NCBI GenBank assembly: GCA_963825555.1
Contig: CAWGTZ010000022.1
Location: 158,277-222,276, forward strand
Direction of reading: 5' to 3'
DNA: 64,000 nucleotides
From: JAGVSR01 sp963825555
GTDB taxonomy: Bacteria; Pseudomonadota; Alphaproteobacteria; Rhizobiales; Hyphomicrobiaceae
In this document: piece by piece, positions 24,067 to 31,836 of the stretch
Layout of the letters: each line of letters opens with the position of its first letter
Numbering within the stretch: position 1 is the stretch's first letter
Notes under the pieces: generated by a model
Databases searched by the model: none
Seen by the model: only the letters and a program-made list of their open reading frames with translations
Told to the model about the DNA's origin: nothing
Translations under genes and position numbers: made by a program

Positions 24067-24360
24067 AGCTAGCCTCCTCGTTTCGTATTCGGCGCCAGAC
24101 CCGCGCCGCAATGGCATCGGATGGCGTGGCACCATACCGTCCATCGCGCATCCATCCATGTAAGACTACTTCAGATTGCCCGTCTCGGTTGCTGGCGGCG
24201 TCGCACTTGCCCCTTTTGTGCTTCGATGGGCGACCGGCCTCGCCGAGAGTTCATATGGTGACGCGCCAATACCATCGACGTGTGTCTCCGGCGCACTTGT
24301 CCTGCGACGGCCCGAGGCGCAGGTTGCCGCCCTCGCTCAGCCTTCGGGAGTTCAAGTAGT
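24067..24360. other. Intergenic region between divergent small secreted-protein genes
   Basis: 294 bp. I see no gene that I can support; the open frames here lack signals and run into neighbours. It should hold both promoters, since the genes at 24066 (minus) and 24361 (plus) point away from each other. Confidence 0.4.
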
Positions 24361-24630
24361 ATGATCCGCTTTCCCACGACACGCGCATGCGCGCTCCTCA
24401 TCGCGGGAGCCATTTCGTGTGCGCTAACGGCACCCGCATCAGCCGAATGCAAACTCTACGGCGGCATCGGCAATGGCTTCACAGAAGGCATCGCCAAGTT
24501 CATGGCTGAAGCGGCCGTGAAGAACGTGATCGAGAACAAGGGCCTGAAACCCACGGGCGAGGCCAAGACCACCTGCAAGGCCGCCACCCTCGGCAGCGAA
24601 TGCACGGCGCGCCAGCAAGGCTGCAAATAG
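24361..24630 (+). CDS. Small secreted cysteine-containing protein
   Basis: 89 residues from the ATG at 24361 (MIRFPTTRACALLIAGAISC, signal peptide, cleavage near ASAE). The mature 60 residues have four cysteines (AECKLYG, TTCKAAT, SECTARQQGC), which suggests disulfide bonding outside the cytoplasm. A GGGAG sits about 11 nt upstream. No recognised family. Confidence 0.6.
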   Translation: MIRFPTTRACALLIAGAISCALTAPASAECKLYGGIGNGFTEGIAKFMAEAAVKNVIENKGLKPTGEAKTTCKAATLGSECTARQQGCK

Positions 24631-24638
24631 CAGGCAGG

Positions 24639-24660
24639 ATCCGGCCGCGAAGGGCCGGAT
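24639..24660. terminator. Perfect stem-loop between convergent genes, possible terminator
   Basis: ATCCGGCC (24639-24646) and GGCCGGAT (24653-24660) enclose a 6-nt loop between stop codons of convergent genes. No clear T tract on either strand, so termination is uncertain. Confidence 0.4.
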
Positions 24661-24672
24661 CGCACCACCCTC

Positions 24673-24960
24673 TCAGACTGCCAGAACGGACCGGATCTGA
24701 TCTTCGTACTGCTGCACAGCCTCGAGGGCACGCTTCTTCATGACGGGGTCGGCGCCAGTCGAAGCCGTAAAGCCCTCGATGGCTTCACGCGCGTTCGTCA
24801 TGATGCGCGTGGCTGCGCCCTGCGGATTTAGCTCGCGCTTGCAATTCGCCTGCAGAAGCTGCGTCAGGATCACGCCCGTGGCGAGCGCGAGGCCCGACAG
24901 CTCTTCGTTCTGGCGCTTCAGCTCTTCGATCTGAACGGAAAGGGCAGCGACATCAGCCAT
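24673..24960 (-). CDS. Small helical cytoplasmic protein, function unknown
   Basis: 95 residues, no signal peptide. The N-terminal 35 residues form a coiled-coil-like heptad pattern (VQIEELKRQNEELSGLALAT), followed by further helices with one cysteine (ANCKRELNPQG). No recognised domain; it could be a small dimeric adaptor. It is convergent with the previous gene. Confidence 0.6.
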   Translation of the reverse strand: MADVAALSVQIEELKRQNEELSGLALATGVILTQLLQANCKRELNPQGAATRIMTNAREAIEGFTASTGADPVMKKRALEAVQQYEDQIRSVLAV

Positions 24961-25078
24961 AGTTGGTCATCCCATTGGTTTTGTTGAACGGAATTTGTTT
25001 CGCTGCCGCGTGCTAATGCCAACAGACCGAAAGCGCAAGCCTCCCGGCGCCGAGAACAGGGGCAACCCGCAAGGACGC

Positions 25079-25116
25079 AAAAAAACCGGGCGCCGCAATG
25101 CGCGCAGCGCCCGGTT
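25079..25116 (-). terminator. Terminator downstream of the Ala/Pro-repeat gene
   Basis: AAACCGGGCGC (25082-25092) and GCGCCCGGTTT (25106-25116) form an 11-bp stem. On the minus strand it is followed by a run of six T (A at 25079-25084 on plus). It lies 30 nt beyond the stop at 25146. Confidence 0.85.
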
Positions 25117-25145
25117 TCGATCGGCAATGATTGATCCAGTTTCTC

Positions 25146-25643
25146 CTATGGGGCCGCCGGCGCTGCGGGCGCGGTCGGGGCTGCCGGAGCCGCAGGGGCA
25201 GTTGGAGCCACAGGGGCGGTTGGAGCCACAGGGGCCGTCGGCGCAGTCGGAGCCGTCGTTGCAGCAGGCGCTGCCGGAGCGGCTGGAGCCTTCGGTGCCG
25301 CGGGAGCTGTCGTTGCAGCGGGAGCAGCCGGAGCTGCCGGGGCGGCAGCAGGAGCCGTCGGCGCTGTTGGTGCAGCAGGGGCCGTTGTCGCAGCAGGAGC
25401 GGCTGGCGCGGCCGCTGGTGCGGCTGGCTCTTTCTTCTCTGCAGCCGGTACGGCAGGTGCGGCGGGGGTCTTCTCAACGGCCGGCGCCGCAGGCGCTTTC
25501 TCCGCTGCGGGCGTTGGCGGGTTCATGGGCACGCCCTTCGTGCTCCATTTGCCGATGACTTGTCCTCCCACCACAAGGATGAAGAAGCCCAGAAGGATCA
25601 CGCCGACAATCGGCAGCGGATTGATCGGGTCGGCTTTCTGCAT
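25146..25643 (-). CDS. Membrane-anchored Ala/Pro/Thr-repeat protein
   Basis: 165 residues. One N-terminal membrane helix (PIVGVILLGFFILVVGGQVI) is followed by about 125 residues of low complexity built from APAAPAA, TTAPAAP, PAVEKTPA and APTAPVAPTAP units. The protein probably spans the inner membrane with an extended, disordered periplasmic tail, like stalk regions in cell-envelope proteins. The repeat length is likely to vary between strains. A strong terminator follows. Confidence 0.65.
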   Translation of the reverse strand: MQKADPINPLPIVGVILLGFFILVVGGQVIGKWSTKGVPMNPPTPAAEKAPAAPAVEKTPAAPAVPAAEKKEPAAPAAAPAAPAATTAPAAPTAPTAPAAAPAAPAAPAATTAPAAPKAPAAPAAPAATTAPTAPTAPVAPTAPVAPTAPAAPAAPTAPAAPAAP

Positions 25644-25726
25644 GGACGGTTACCTTTCGCATTGGCGCGCTTGTTCGGCACGCGGATTATTCCCCAGACA
25701 CAGCCGTCAGCGCCACTATAGAGGTT

Positions 25727-26299
25727 TTAATTCCCGGCGCGACCCTGCTCCTCGACTTCTTTCAGCCAGCGTGCGCGACCCTCCGTACCCACACCTTCCA
25801 CATACCCCAGAACTGTCGAGCGAATGGGCGCGACACCGACAAAACTGAGTATGTTGCGCTTCAGCATTTTGAGGGCGTGCGCGCCGAACCACCAGCGATA
25901 GACGAAGCCTGGCATGCCCATGGTCACAATGATGCGTGCCGACTTGCCCTTGAGAGGTTTTGTGAACTTGCCCGCTTTGGCATGCGGCTGGATCGCAGGC
26001 TGCAGGACGCGTTCGAGGAAACCTTTCAGGATCGCCGGCATGCCGCCGAGCCAGAGCGGGAAGATGATGACGAGGTGATCGGCTTCAAAAATGAGATCGT
26101 GCGCAGCTTGCAGATCCGGCTCCAGAGGCTGCACGCGCTCGAAGCCTTCGTGCAGGATCGGATCGAAGCTCAACCGGGAAGTCACGATGAGATCGGCGGT
26201 ATAACGGGCAGCTTCCGCGCCACGCTTGTAGGCCTCGCCCAGGGCTTCGCAGAAGGTGTCCGTGCGCGCATGTCCGACGATGACGGCAATACGCTTCAT
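25727..26299 (-). CDS. NAD(P)H-dependent flavodoxin-fold oxidoreductase
   Basis: 190 residues of the Flavodoxin_2 / NAD(P)H quinone oxidoreductase family. MKRIAVIVGHARTDTFCEAL holds the phosphate-binding loop for FMN/FAD, and ADHLVIIFPLWLGGMPAILK with KGFLERVL is the conserved flavin-binding region. YRWWFGAHALKMLKRNILSF follows toward the end. It likely reduces quinones or other small acceptors. It starts 22 nt after the BLUF gene stop and is probably translated from the same transcript. Confidence 0.9.
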   Translation of the reverse strand: MKRIAVIVGHARTDTFCEALGEAYKRGAEAARYTADLIVTSRLSFDPILHEGFERVQPLEPDLQAAHDLIFEADHLVIIFPLWLGGMPAILKGFLERVLQPAIQPHAKAGKFTKPLKGKSARIIVTMGMPGFVYRWWFGAHALKMLKRNILSFVGVAPIRSTVLGYVEGVGTEGRARWLKEVEEQGRAGN

Positions 26300-26320
26300 G
26301 ACGTCGTACTCCCGGCAGCC

Positions 26321-26755
26321 TCATGCATGGCGCGACATGGGACAACCTGAGTGCGGGCCCGGAGCCTCGGCGACGAGCCGAACGAACACGCCGAGCACCT
26401 CTTCGCGGGTGGCCCGTTCGACCGCACCCTCCCGCACCTGCTCGCGTGTCCACATCCAGCTCTTGGCGGGATCGTGGCGCATGGCCCATGTTGGAAATAG
26501 CCTCTGATCCGTGTTTTCGATCAGAAGCGGGACGATATCGGTGTGGCGGTCGTCGCGCCGGATACGCTCAAAGGCGGCTTCCACATTCTTGCGCTCGCCT
26601 TCAAGCAATTGGACGTAGAGATCCTCCCGGCAGATCAGCGCGCCGGTGATGCTGTCCCGCGCGTTGTTGCGCTGAGCGGTCGCCAGGATTCCGTTCAGCG
26701 CCAGGTCGTCGAACCCGAACGGATGCGAGGCATAGATCAGCCGCATGAGCGTCAT
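26321..26755 (-). CDS. BLUF-domain blue-light photoreceptor
   Basis: 144 residues from the ATG at 26755, with GGAGG 7 nt upstream. The BLUF domain spans residues about 4-95. The residues that form the flavin photoswitch are present: Tyr8 (LIYAS), Asn31 (NNARDSITG), Gln49 (YVQLLEG), and Trp90/Met92 (FPTWAM). So it should bind FAD and react to blue light. Residues about 95-144 are an Arg/Glu-rich helical extension with no known output domain, as in short BLUF proteins that act by binding a partner. It is followed by the flavodoxin-fold gene. Confidence 0.92.
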   Translation of the reverse strand: MTLMRLIYASHPFGFDDLALNGILATAQRNNARDSITGALICREDLYVQLLEGERKNVEAAFERIRRDDRHTDIVPLLIENTDQRLFPTWAMRHDPAKSWMWTREQVREGAVERATREEVLGVFVRLVAEAPGPHSGCPMSRHA

Positions 26756-26865
26756 AGGTAGCCTCCAGAGCACGTCGCGCCATCGGGCAAACCTGCGCCC
26801 GAACAGATATTGACGTTAGCACGTCTCCTCCACGCGCAGGCACCCCATAAGAAAAACAATCCATC

Positions 26866-26885
26866 CGGCCGCCGCCTTGCGGCCG
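26866..26885 (-). terminator. Stem-loop downstream of the DUF3365 gene
   Basis: CGGCCGC (26866-26872) and GCGGCCG (26879-26885) form a 7-bp stem just past the stop at 26891. A TTTTT on the minus strand comes about 9 nt further on, so it is a weak candidate. Confidence 0.4.
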
Positions 26886-26890
26886 CTGAC

Positions 26891-27481
26891 CTACTCGAGC
26901 TCCTCTGTAACGGTGAAGGCGCCGCGCAGATCTCCAGCCTTGAAGCCGGTCGCCTGATCGCTGGGATAGAGCTTGTCGATCTCGGCCTTGAGGTCCGGGG
27001 CTAGATCGCTGCCATGACAGGTCAAACAGGGCACCGCCGCCGTCGGGATGGCCTTCATGTACCGGAAGAGTTTCTGACCATTCTCCGTCACCGTCTCCGC
27101 GTGCTCGAGCTTGGCTGGATCGCCACCGGCGGCGATCTTGGCAACGAAGTCCTCCAGGACGCGTTTCTCAAAGGCATCGGGGGCGTTCGCCGGATTGCGG
27201 ACCTTGAGCGCCGTCCGGCCTACCTTGAGACCCATGGCTTTCGACGATGCCTCCGCCATCGCAGGCGCAATCGTCTTGCAGACTTGAACGGCGGCCACCG
27301 GCCCCCCGCTTTTCATCGCCGCCATCAACTCGTTCTTCAAACCTTGCCCGAGACCGGCAATGGCCGTGCGCGCCTTGGCGAGATGCGGGTCGGCCGTCTC
27401 GGCCGCCGCGAGCGAGGCGATGGCGATGAACGCCAGCCCCCCAAAGGCGGACCCGGCCAGAAAAGATGCGGCAGACTTCAT
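26891..27481 (-). CDS. DUF3365 (Tll0287-like) exported c-type haem protein
   Basis: 196 residues from the ATG at 27481 (signal peptide MKSAASFLAGSAFGGLAFIA, cleavage near LAAAE). A helical region with VQVCKTIAPAMAEASSKAMG and VRNPANAPDAFE is followed by the c-type haem motif CLTCH at residues 152-156 (VPCLTCHGSDL). This matches DUF3365-type periplasmic sensor-like haem proteins. Haem attachment needs the Ccm system, which is encoded at 53105-57266. Confidence 0.85.
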   Translation of the reverse strand: MKSAASFLAGSAFGGLAFIAIASLAAAETADPHLAKARTAIAGLGQGLKNELMAAMKSGGPVAAVQVCKTIAPAMAEASSKAMGLKVGRTALKVRNPANAPDAFEKRVLEDFVAKIAAGGDPAKLEHAETVTENGQKLFRYMKAIPTAAVPCLTCHGSDLAPDLKAEIDKLYPSDQATGFKAGDLRGAFTVTEELE

Positions 27482-27651
27482 CTCGCAATTCTCCCTTGGA
27501 ACCATTCGCGGGGGCATTTTTCACCCCAGCGGCGTCCCCAGGCAACCCATCCAGGTCAGAAACTGCTCATGGTACGCAACTTGCCCGGACAACCCCGACG
27601 TTCCGGCTCTGTGCCGTACCGAGACAAATTCTGTTCGGAAAGCAGACAACC

Positions 27652-28719
27652 ATGAGTTCCAGCACAGCCGAACCCCGCGTCGCATGGGTCGATGCCGCGA
27701 AGGGTTTGTGTATCCTCCTCGTCGTTCTGATGCATGCCACGCTGGGTGTGGAGAAAGCGACCGGCGAGACAACGGCGCTGAACGGTTTCATCGAGTGGGC
27801 GCGGCCCTTCCGCATGCCTGACTTCTTTCTGATCTCGGGACTGTTCCTTGCCGCCCGCATCAACCGGCCCTGGCCGAAGTATCTCGATACCAAAGTCGTT
27901 TATTTCGCCTACTTCTACGTTCTGTGGCTCACCATTCAGTTCTCCCTCAAGGCGCCGGGAATGATCGCCGCCAACGGGTTCCAACCGACCTTGGTCAGCT
28001 ACCTCGCGGGGTTCGTGCAGCCGTGGGGCACGCTCTGGTTCATCTACATGCTGGCGGTGTTCTTCGTGGCTGCCAAGCTTCTCGATTGTGCCCCCAAGGC
28101 GCTCGTATGGGCGGTCGCGGCGATAGTCCACCTTGCAGCTCCGCACACGGGATGGCTGCTCATCGACGAGTTCGCGAACCGCTTCGTGTTCTTCTACACG
28201 GGCTACTGGGCCGCGCCCTTGGTCTTCGCCTTTGCAGCATGGACCAGACAGCGTGCCGTTGCCGCCGTTGCGGGCGCCCTCGTTCTATGGGCCGCCGCCA
28301 ACTGGCTGCTCGTCCAGAATGGATTGGCGTTCGTCCAGGGACCCGACCTGATCATCTCCTTTGCCGGCGTTGCCGCCGTGGTCGCCTTCAGCGTCATCAT
28401 GGGTACGACACTGATCGGACGGGGGTTCTCCGCCCTCGGGCGCAACTCGATCATTATCTATCTGGCCTTCCCGCTCTTCATGGGGCCCGCGCGCATACTT
28501 GCCCTGAAAGTGGGTGCTGCCATGCCCACCTGGAGTGTGGCGCTGATCTCAACGGCGGCTGGCGTGGCAGGCGCACTCCTCCTGGCGCATTTTCTGCGCG
28601 ACACGCGCTTCAGCTTCCTCTTCGAACGTCCGCAGTTCGCACGTATGGGCGGGACCCGGCCACGTCTGGTGCCGGCTGCGCGGCTCAGCTGGGCGCTTGC
28701 TTCTCGACCAGAGACTTGA
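27652..28719 (+). CDS. Acyltransferase 3 family membrane protein
   Basis: 355 residues from the ATG at 27652. About ten membrane helices. The N-terminus RVAWVDAAKGLCILLVVLMH carries the family's Arg-...-D-x-x-K-G and a conserved His in the first helix (MHATLG). FRMPDFFLISGLFLAARI and GRNSIIIYLAFPLFMGPARI are further family features. Such proteins O-acylate envelope glycans, peptidoglycan or other surface polymers. Substrate cannot be told from sequence. The 3' end overlaps the convergent SRPBCC gene by 35 nt. Confidence 0.85.
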   Translation: MSSSTAEPRVAWVDAAKGLCILLVVLMHATLGVEKATGETTALNGFIEWARPFRMPDFFLISGLFLAARINRPWPKYLDTKVVYFAYFYVLWLTIQFSLKAPGMIAANGFQPTLVSYLAGFVQPWGTLWFIYMLAVFFVAAKLLDCAPKALVWAVAAIVHLAAPHTGWLLIDEFANRFVFFYTGYWAAPLVFAFAAWTRQRAVAAVAGALVLWAAANWLLVQNGLAFVQGPDLIISFAGVAAVVAFSVIMGTTLIGRGFSALGRNSIIIYLAFPLFMGPARILALKVGAAMPTWSVALISTAAGVAGALLLAHFLRDTRFSFLFERPQFARMGGTRPRLVPAARLSWALASRPET

Positions 28720-29230
28720 GTGCGGTAAGGCCCGCTTGGTAGTCCGCGCCGATCATCTGATCCATATCGAGCCGCAGCACCGTGCACATGAGACGCTCCA
28801 CGAAGCCCTGCGCTCCGTCGAGCGTCCACGTAACCCGAGTGCCGTCGCCTTCCGGTTTGAATGTGAAGCCGACGTCGCTTGTGCTCTCGAAGGGGCGCAC
28901 GAAGTCGAGGCGGATCCGGACCACTTCGGACGGGACCACTTCAGTGATCGCCAAGGCCCCCTTGCCGACCTCGTCATTGCCGTCCCAGCGCATAATGGCG
29001 CCAGGTCCTGACGACGGCCCCTCAAACACGGATTTGGCGTTGGGATCGCGCTTGGCCCATGGCGACCAAGCCTCCCATTTGCTGAGGTCATTCACGTTGG
29101 CGTACACGGCGGCCGGCTCGGCATTGATAACCGTCGAGCGTTCGACGTGAAATTTGGCCGGCTGCAGCCCGACCCAGAGGAGAAGTCCGGCAAGCAAGGC
29201 AAAGATGGCGAGCAGGAATGGTCGCAACAT
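28685..29230 (-). CDS. Membrane-anchored SRPBCC (START-like) domain protein
   Basis: 181 residues from the ATG at 29230. One N-terminal membrane helix (PFLLAIFALLAGLLLWVGLQ) is followed by a SRPBCC fold: VERSTVINAEPAAVYANVND, WEAWSPWAKRDPN, SGPGAIMRWDGNDEVGKGAL, and TRVTWTLDG. This is a polyketide-cyclase/START-like ligand-binding fold. The ligand is unknown. The last 35 nt overlap the 3' end of the convergent acyltransferase gene. Confidence 0.85.
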   Translation of the reverse strand: MLRPFLLAIFALLAGLLLWVGLQPAKFHVERSTVINAEPAAVYANVNDLSKWEAWSPWAKRDPNAKSVFEGPSSGPGAIMRWDGNDEVGKGALAITEVVPSEVVRIRLDFVRPFESTSDVGFTFKPEGDGTRVTWTLDGAQGFVERLMCTVLRLDMDQMIGADYQAGLTALKSLVEKQAPS

Positions 29231-29419
29231 GAGACTCTCCCGTGGGCGCACCGGGGCGCCCCTAATCAGGTGCGTGATAGATCTAACGTCAAATTCCAAC
29301 GCAACGGATACATGGTGGCCGCGCACGGACCGCACCAACCTGCCTCGATGACCTGTTAATCTGGGCACGGAACTAAGGTATCATCGAGACGCGTTGGTGA
29401 AAAAGGTCCCTGCTCTGTT

Positions 29420-29854
29420 ATGACCGCGTTCATGGCATCGACATCACGGTCTCGTGCCTCAACGGATCGAACGGCACGCGACGGAATGATCGGCACGTTC
29501 CTCCTCGGTGTCATGCCGGCGGTGATGATCGCGGGATGTGCCGGCGGCACCAGTGGTGTCGTCGGGCTGCCGGCAGCTGACTTCGAGCGCGCCTACAAAG
29601 CCGGGCTGGATGTCGCGGCAGCCGAGCGGTGCGGCGCTGCGGTCGATGCCGGGCTTGTGCGTTATAATCTCGTGGAGGATGCCAAGCGGCGCGGCATGGC
29701 CCCCGCAGTTGCCGAAAAGTCCGGACGCGCCTTCGACAAAACCCGATCGGAATTCGCCCTGAAACTCGCCAAGAAGCCGGACTACTGCATCCGAAACTAC
29801 AATGTTTCCGCAGCGCAGCTGGCCCTCTACCAGAATGGGCAGTTTAGTCCTTGA
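29420..29854 (+). CDS. Small predicted lipoprotein, function unknown
   Basis: 144 residues from the ATG at 29420. An Arg/Ser-rich n-region precedes the hydrophobic MIGTFLLGVMPAVMIAGC, which ends in a lipobox cysteine; a start at the ATG at 29486 gives a more normal lipoprotein signal, so that one is possible. The mature part has one more cysteine pair (AERCGAAV, DYCIRNYN) and a helical region (YNLVEDAKRRGMAPAVAEKS). No recognised domain. Confidence 0.6.
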   Translation: MTAFMASTSRSRASTDRTARDGMIGTFLLGVMPAVMIAGCAGGTSGVVGLPAADFERAYKAGLDVAAAERCGAAVDAGLVRYNLVEDAKRRGMAPAVAEKSGRAFDKTRSEFALKLAKKPDYCIRNYNVSAAQLALYQNGQFSP

Positions 29855-29960
29855 ATGATGCAAATACACGGGCGGAAGTCCCGGAATTCGTCACAGTTCA
29901 ATGACAACATGATCCTACTGTCCGGACACATGCCGGACTGACATGATCGGAGCCATCAGA

Positions 29961-30338
29961 ATGCCGTTTCCCCACATCGCCAACACGTCTTTGCTTGTTG
30001 CTGCCGGCTTTGGCTTGGCACTCCTGGCGAGCACCGCAGGCGGCGCATATGCGGCCAGTGACTTTGCGGGAACCTGGGCTGCGGATCTGGCCAACTGCAA
30101 GGCACCCCAGAGTAAGGCGAATGCGCCCTTCATCATCACGCAAAAGGGATACGACCAGCACGAGGCGCACTGCACCTTCAAGACCCTCAAGCCCGTGGGC
30201 GGGAGCGAATGGAAGGGCGTGGCAGAGTGTAGCGTTGAAGGCGATAATCAGGCGTTCGATGTCGATCTGATCGTATCGGGCAACACCCTGACGCTGACAG
30301 AGGACGGCAATCCACGCGATCTTCTTCGTTGCCCGTAA
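29961..30338 (+). CDS. Small secreted protein, function unknown
   Basis: 125 residues from the ATG at 29961 (an in-frame ATG at 29943 would add six). The signal peptide is SLLVAAGFGLALLASTAGGA with cleavage near YAA. The mature part has AGTWAADLANCKAPQSKANA, HEAHCTFKTLKPVGGSEWKG, and VAECSVEGDNQAFDVDLIVS, with four cysteines, and looks like a small beta-sandwich. Similar short exported proteins occur in rhizobia without known function. Confidence 0.7.
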   Translation: MPFPHIANTSLLVAAGFGLALLASTAGGAYAASDFAGTWAADLANCKAPQSKANAPFIITQKGYDQHEAHCTFKTLKPVGGSEWKGVAECSVEGDNQAFDVDLIVSGNTLTLTEDGNPRDLLRCP

Positions 30339-30516
30339 AACGATCTAAGAGTCGCATAAACTTGCACTTTTTTCCTGGTCCGCACGCGCGAGTTGTGGCA
30401 CATGACTTTGCGGCTGGACGCCGCAGTGCTCTGTCACCATGGGAACAGTCGCGGGCAACGAACTGAACTACGTGTTTTAACTCTCTGTCACAGTTAGATA
30501 TTGCGACTTGAATGTT

Positions 30517-30534
30517 AGTGGGTCTAAGACCACT
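30517..30534. promoter_or_regulatory. Imperfect palindrome upstream of the second Crp/Fnr gene
   Basis: AGTGGGTCT (30517-30525) and AGACCACT (30527-30534) form a dyad with one bulged base, 34 nt upstream of the regulator start. It may be an operator for autoregulation. It does not resemble the TTGAY-type FNR box. Confidence 0.35.
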
Positions 30535-30567
30535 TAATCCTCGGGTTGTATGGAGTAATAGAGGATC

Positions 30568-31236
30568 ATGTTCCCGTCCAACGGGCATATCGGTCAGTCC
30601 GTCGTTGGGGGTTATTTCGCCAGCGATGCGACGCCTGTGTCTCGGCGACATCAGACCGTCAAGCATGGCGACATCCTCTTTCAGGATGGAGACCGTAGGA
30701 TCACCGCCTTCCGCGTTACAGAGGGGGCGCTGTGCCATTACATGGTCTGGCCTGACGGCAGCCATGACGTCATCGAGTTCGTCTTCCCTGGCGACATTGT
30801 TGGGCTCGGCTCCCTGCCGGACCACATTTCCACCGCGCAGGCGATGGTCGATACCGGCGTGGAATGGCTGACCGAAGCCGAGGTCGCTCAACTTTTGCAA
30901 AATGACGCGGCCCTTGCCGCGCGCTTGGCATCCTGTGCCGACCGTGAATTCGAATTCGTGCGCCGCCGTGCGCTCGGTAGCGGGCATCGCGCGCCCGTTC
31001 AGCGTCTCGCATCGTATATTCTTGCCGTCGCGCACGTCAGCTGCCGATCCGGAGAATCTGCCGCGACTGTCGCCGAAATCACCGGCAGTCCCGCTCTCGC
31101 CAATCTTCTAGAAATAGACCTGGACGAGCTGACAACGGCACTCACCGATCTGGAAACACGCGGCCTCGTCACAGCCGATCCGGCAGGCCTCGTGGTCAAC
31201 GATCGCATAGCCCTGGAAGCGCTGGCCGACAGTTGA
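30568..31236 (+). CDS. Crp/Fnr family transcriptional regulator
   Basis: 222 residues. The N-terminal sensory domain (residues about 25-120) shows RRHQTVKHGDILFQDGD, MVWPDGSHDVIEFVFPGDIV and GLGSLPDH of the cyclic-nucleotide-binding fold; a dimerisation helix and a C-terminal DNA-binding part follow, with EIDLDELTTALTDLETRGLV. The recognition helix is unusual compared with the regulator at 5891: it lacks the R-x-E-I-A pattern. It is followed by a run of three small exported proteins on the same strand. Confidence 0.85.
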   Translation: MFPSNGHIGQSVVGGYFASDATPVSRRHQTVKHGDILFQDGDRRITAFRVTEGALCHYMVWPDGSHDVIEFVFPGDIVGLGSLPDHISTAQAMVDTGVEWLTEAEVAQLLQNDAALAARLASCADREFEFVRRRALGSGHRAPVQRLASYILAVAHVSCRSGESAATVAEITGSPALANLLEIDLDELTTALTDLETRGLVTADPAGLVVNDRIALEALADS

Positions 31237-31288
31237 TGCGCGCCTCCAGGGGGCACGGTTGCACTGGAGCATCCACTTCGGCGCTGCT

Positions 31289-31753
31289 ATGCATCCCGCC
31301 ATGGACAAACCTTCTTTCATGATCGTCATCGCAGCGCTGACGCTAGTTTTCGCTCAAGCGGACAGCCGTATAGACGCGGCGTCGGCTGCGGAACGGCCGC
31401 AGATTGCCGTAAAGGAACTGGGAATTCGGCATGGACAGGCCATCGCCGCGGTCCGGACGTGTCCCGGCGCGCGGCTGACGGCGAAGGCGGAAAGACTGGA
31501 AACGGATTTGGGGCGAGGCGACCTTGCAGTTTTTCGAGACGAGAGCGACCGGATCCTCACGGCTTGGGCGAACGCCTTCGCCTGCACGGACGTGGATCCC
31601 GCGCAGACCCGCGAAATCAATGGCTGCCGCCGGGCCAAGATCTTGAGCTGCAATCAGGCCTGGCAGGAGATCGGCCCAGACGGCAAGGCCCTGCCGGGAC
31701 TTGTCGAGTTCCGGCCAGACGGCGACGGTGATGGCGTTGCGCCGCCTCCCTGA
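31289..31753 (+). CDS. Small exported protein, tandem paralogue 1
   Basis: 154 residues from the ATG at 31289 (other starts at 31301 and 31322 are possible). A signal peptide (SFMIVIAALTLVFAQADS) is followed by a helical domain with conserved elements shared with the next gene: RHGQAIAAVRTCPGARL, KAERLETDLGRGDLAVF, WANAFACTDVD, INGCRRAKILSCNQAWQEIG and PDGKALPGLVEF. Four cysteines are conserved between the paralogues. No known domain. The ribosome-binding site is weak. Confidence 0.75.
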   Translation: MHPAMDKPSFMIVIAALTLVFAQADSRIDAASAAERPQIAVKELGIRHGQAIAAVRTCPGARLTAKAERLETDLGRGDLAVFRDESDRILTAWANAFACTDVDPAQTREINGCRRAKILSCNQAWQEIGPDGKALPGLVEFRPDGDGDGVAPPP

Positions 31754-31836
31754 CGCGGGGCACAAACATTTTGTGACTGAGCCGATGCCGCGGCCCACTC
31801 GTATACTTCCAAAAATAATCCTGGGAGGTTTCACTC

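Noticed and set aside
25131..25721. Arg/Ser/Gly-rich plus-strand frame opposite the Ala/Pro-repeat gene
   Set aside because: Repeat DNA is open in several frames; only the minus frame has a start, a membrane anchor and a terminator.
29369..29395. GGAAC ... CGTT resembling a general-stress (EcfG) promoter upstream of the lipoprotein gene
   Set aside because: The spacer is 18 nt, longer than the usual 16-17, and there is no other support. Kept out of the feature list.
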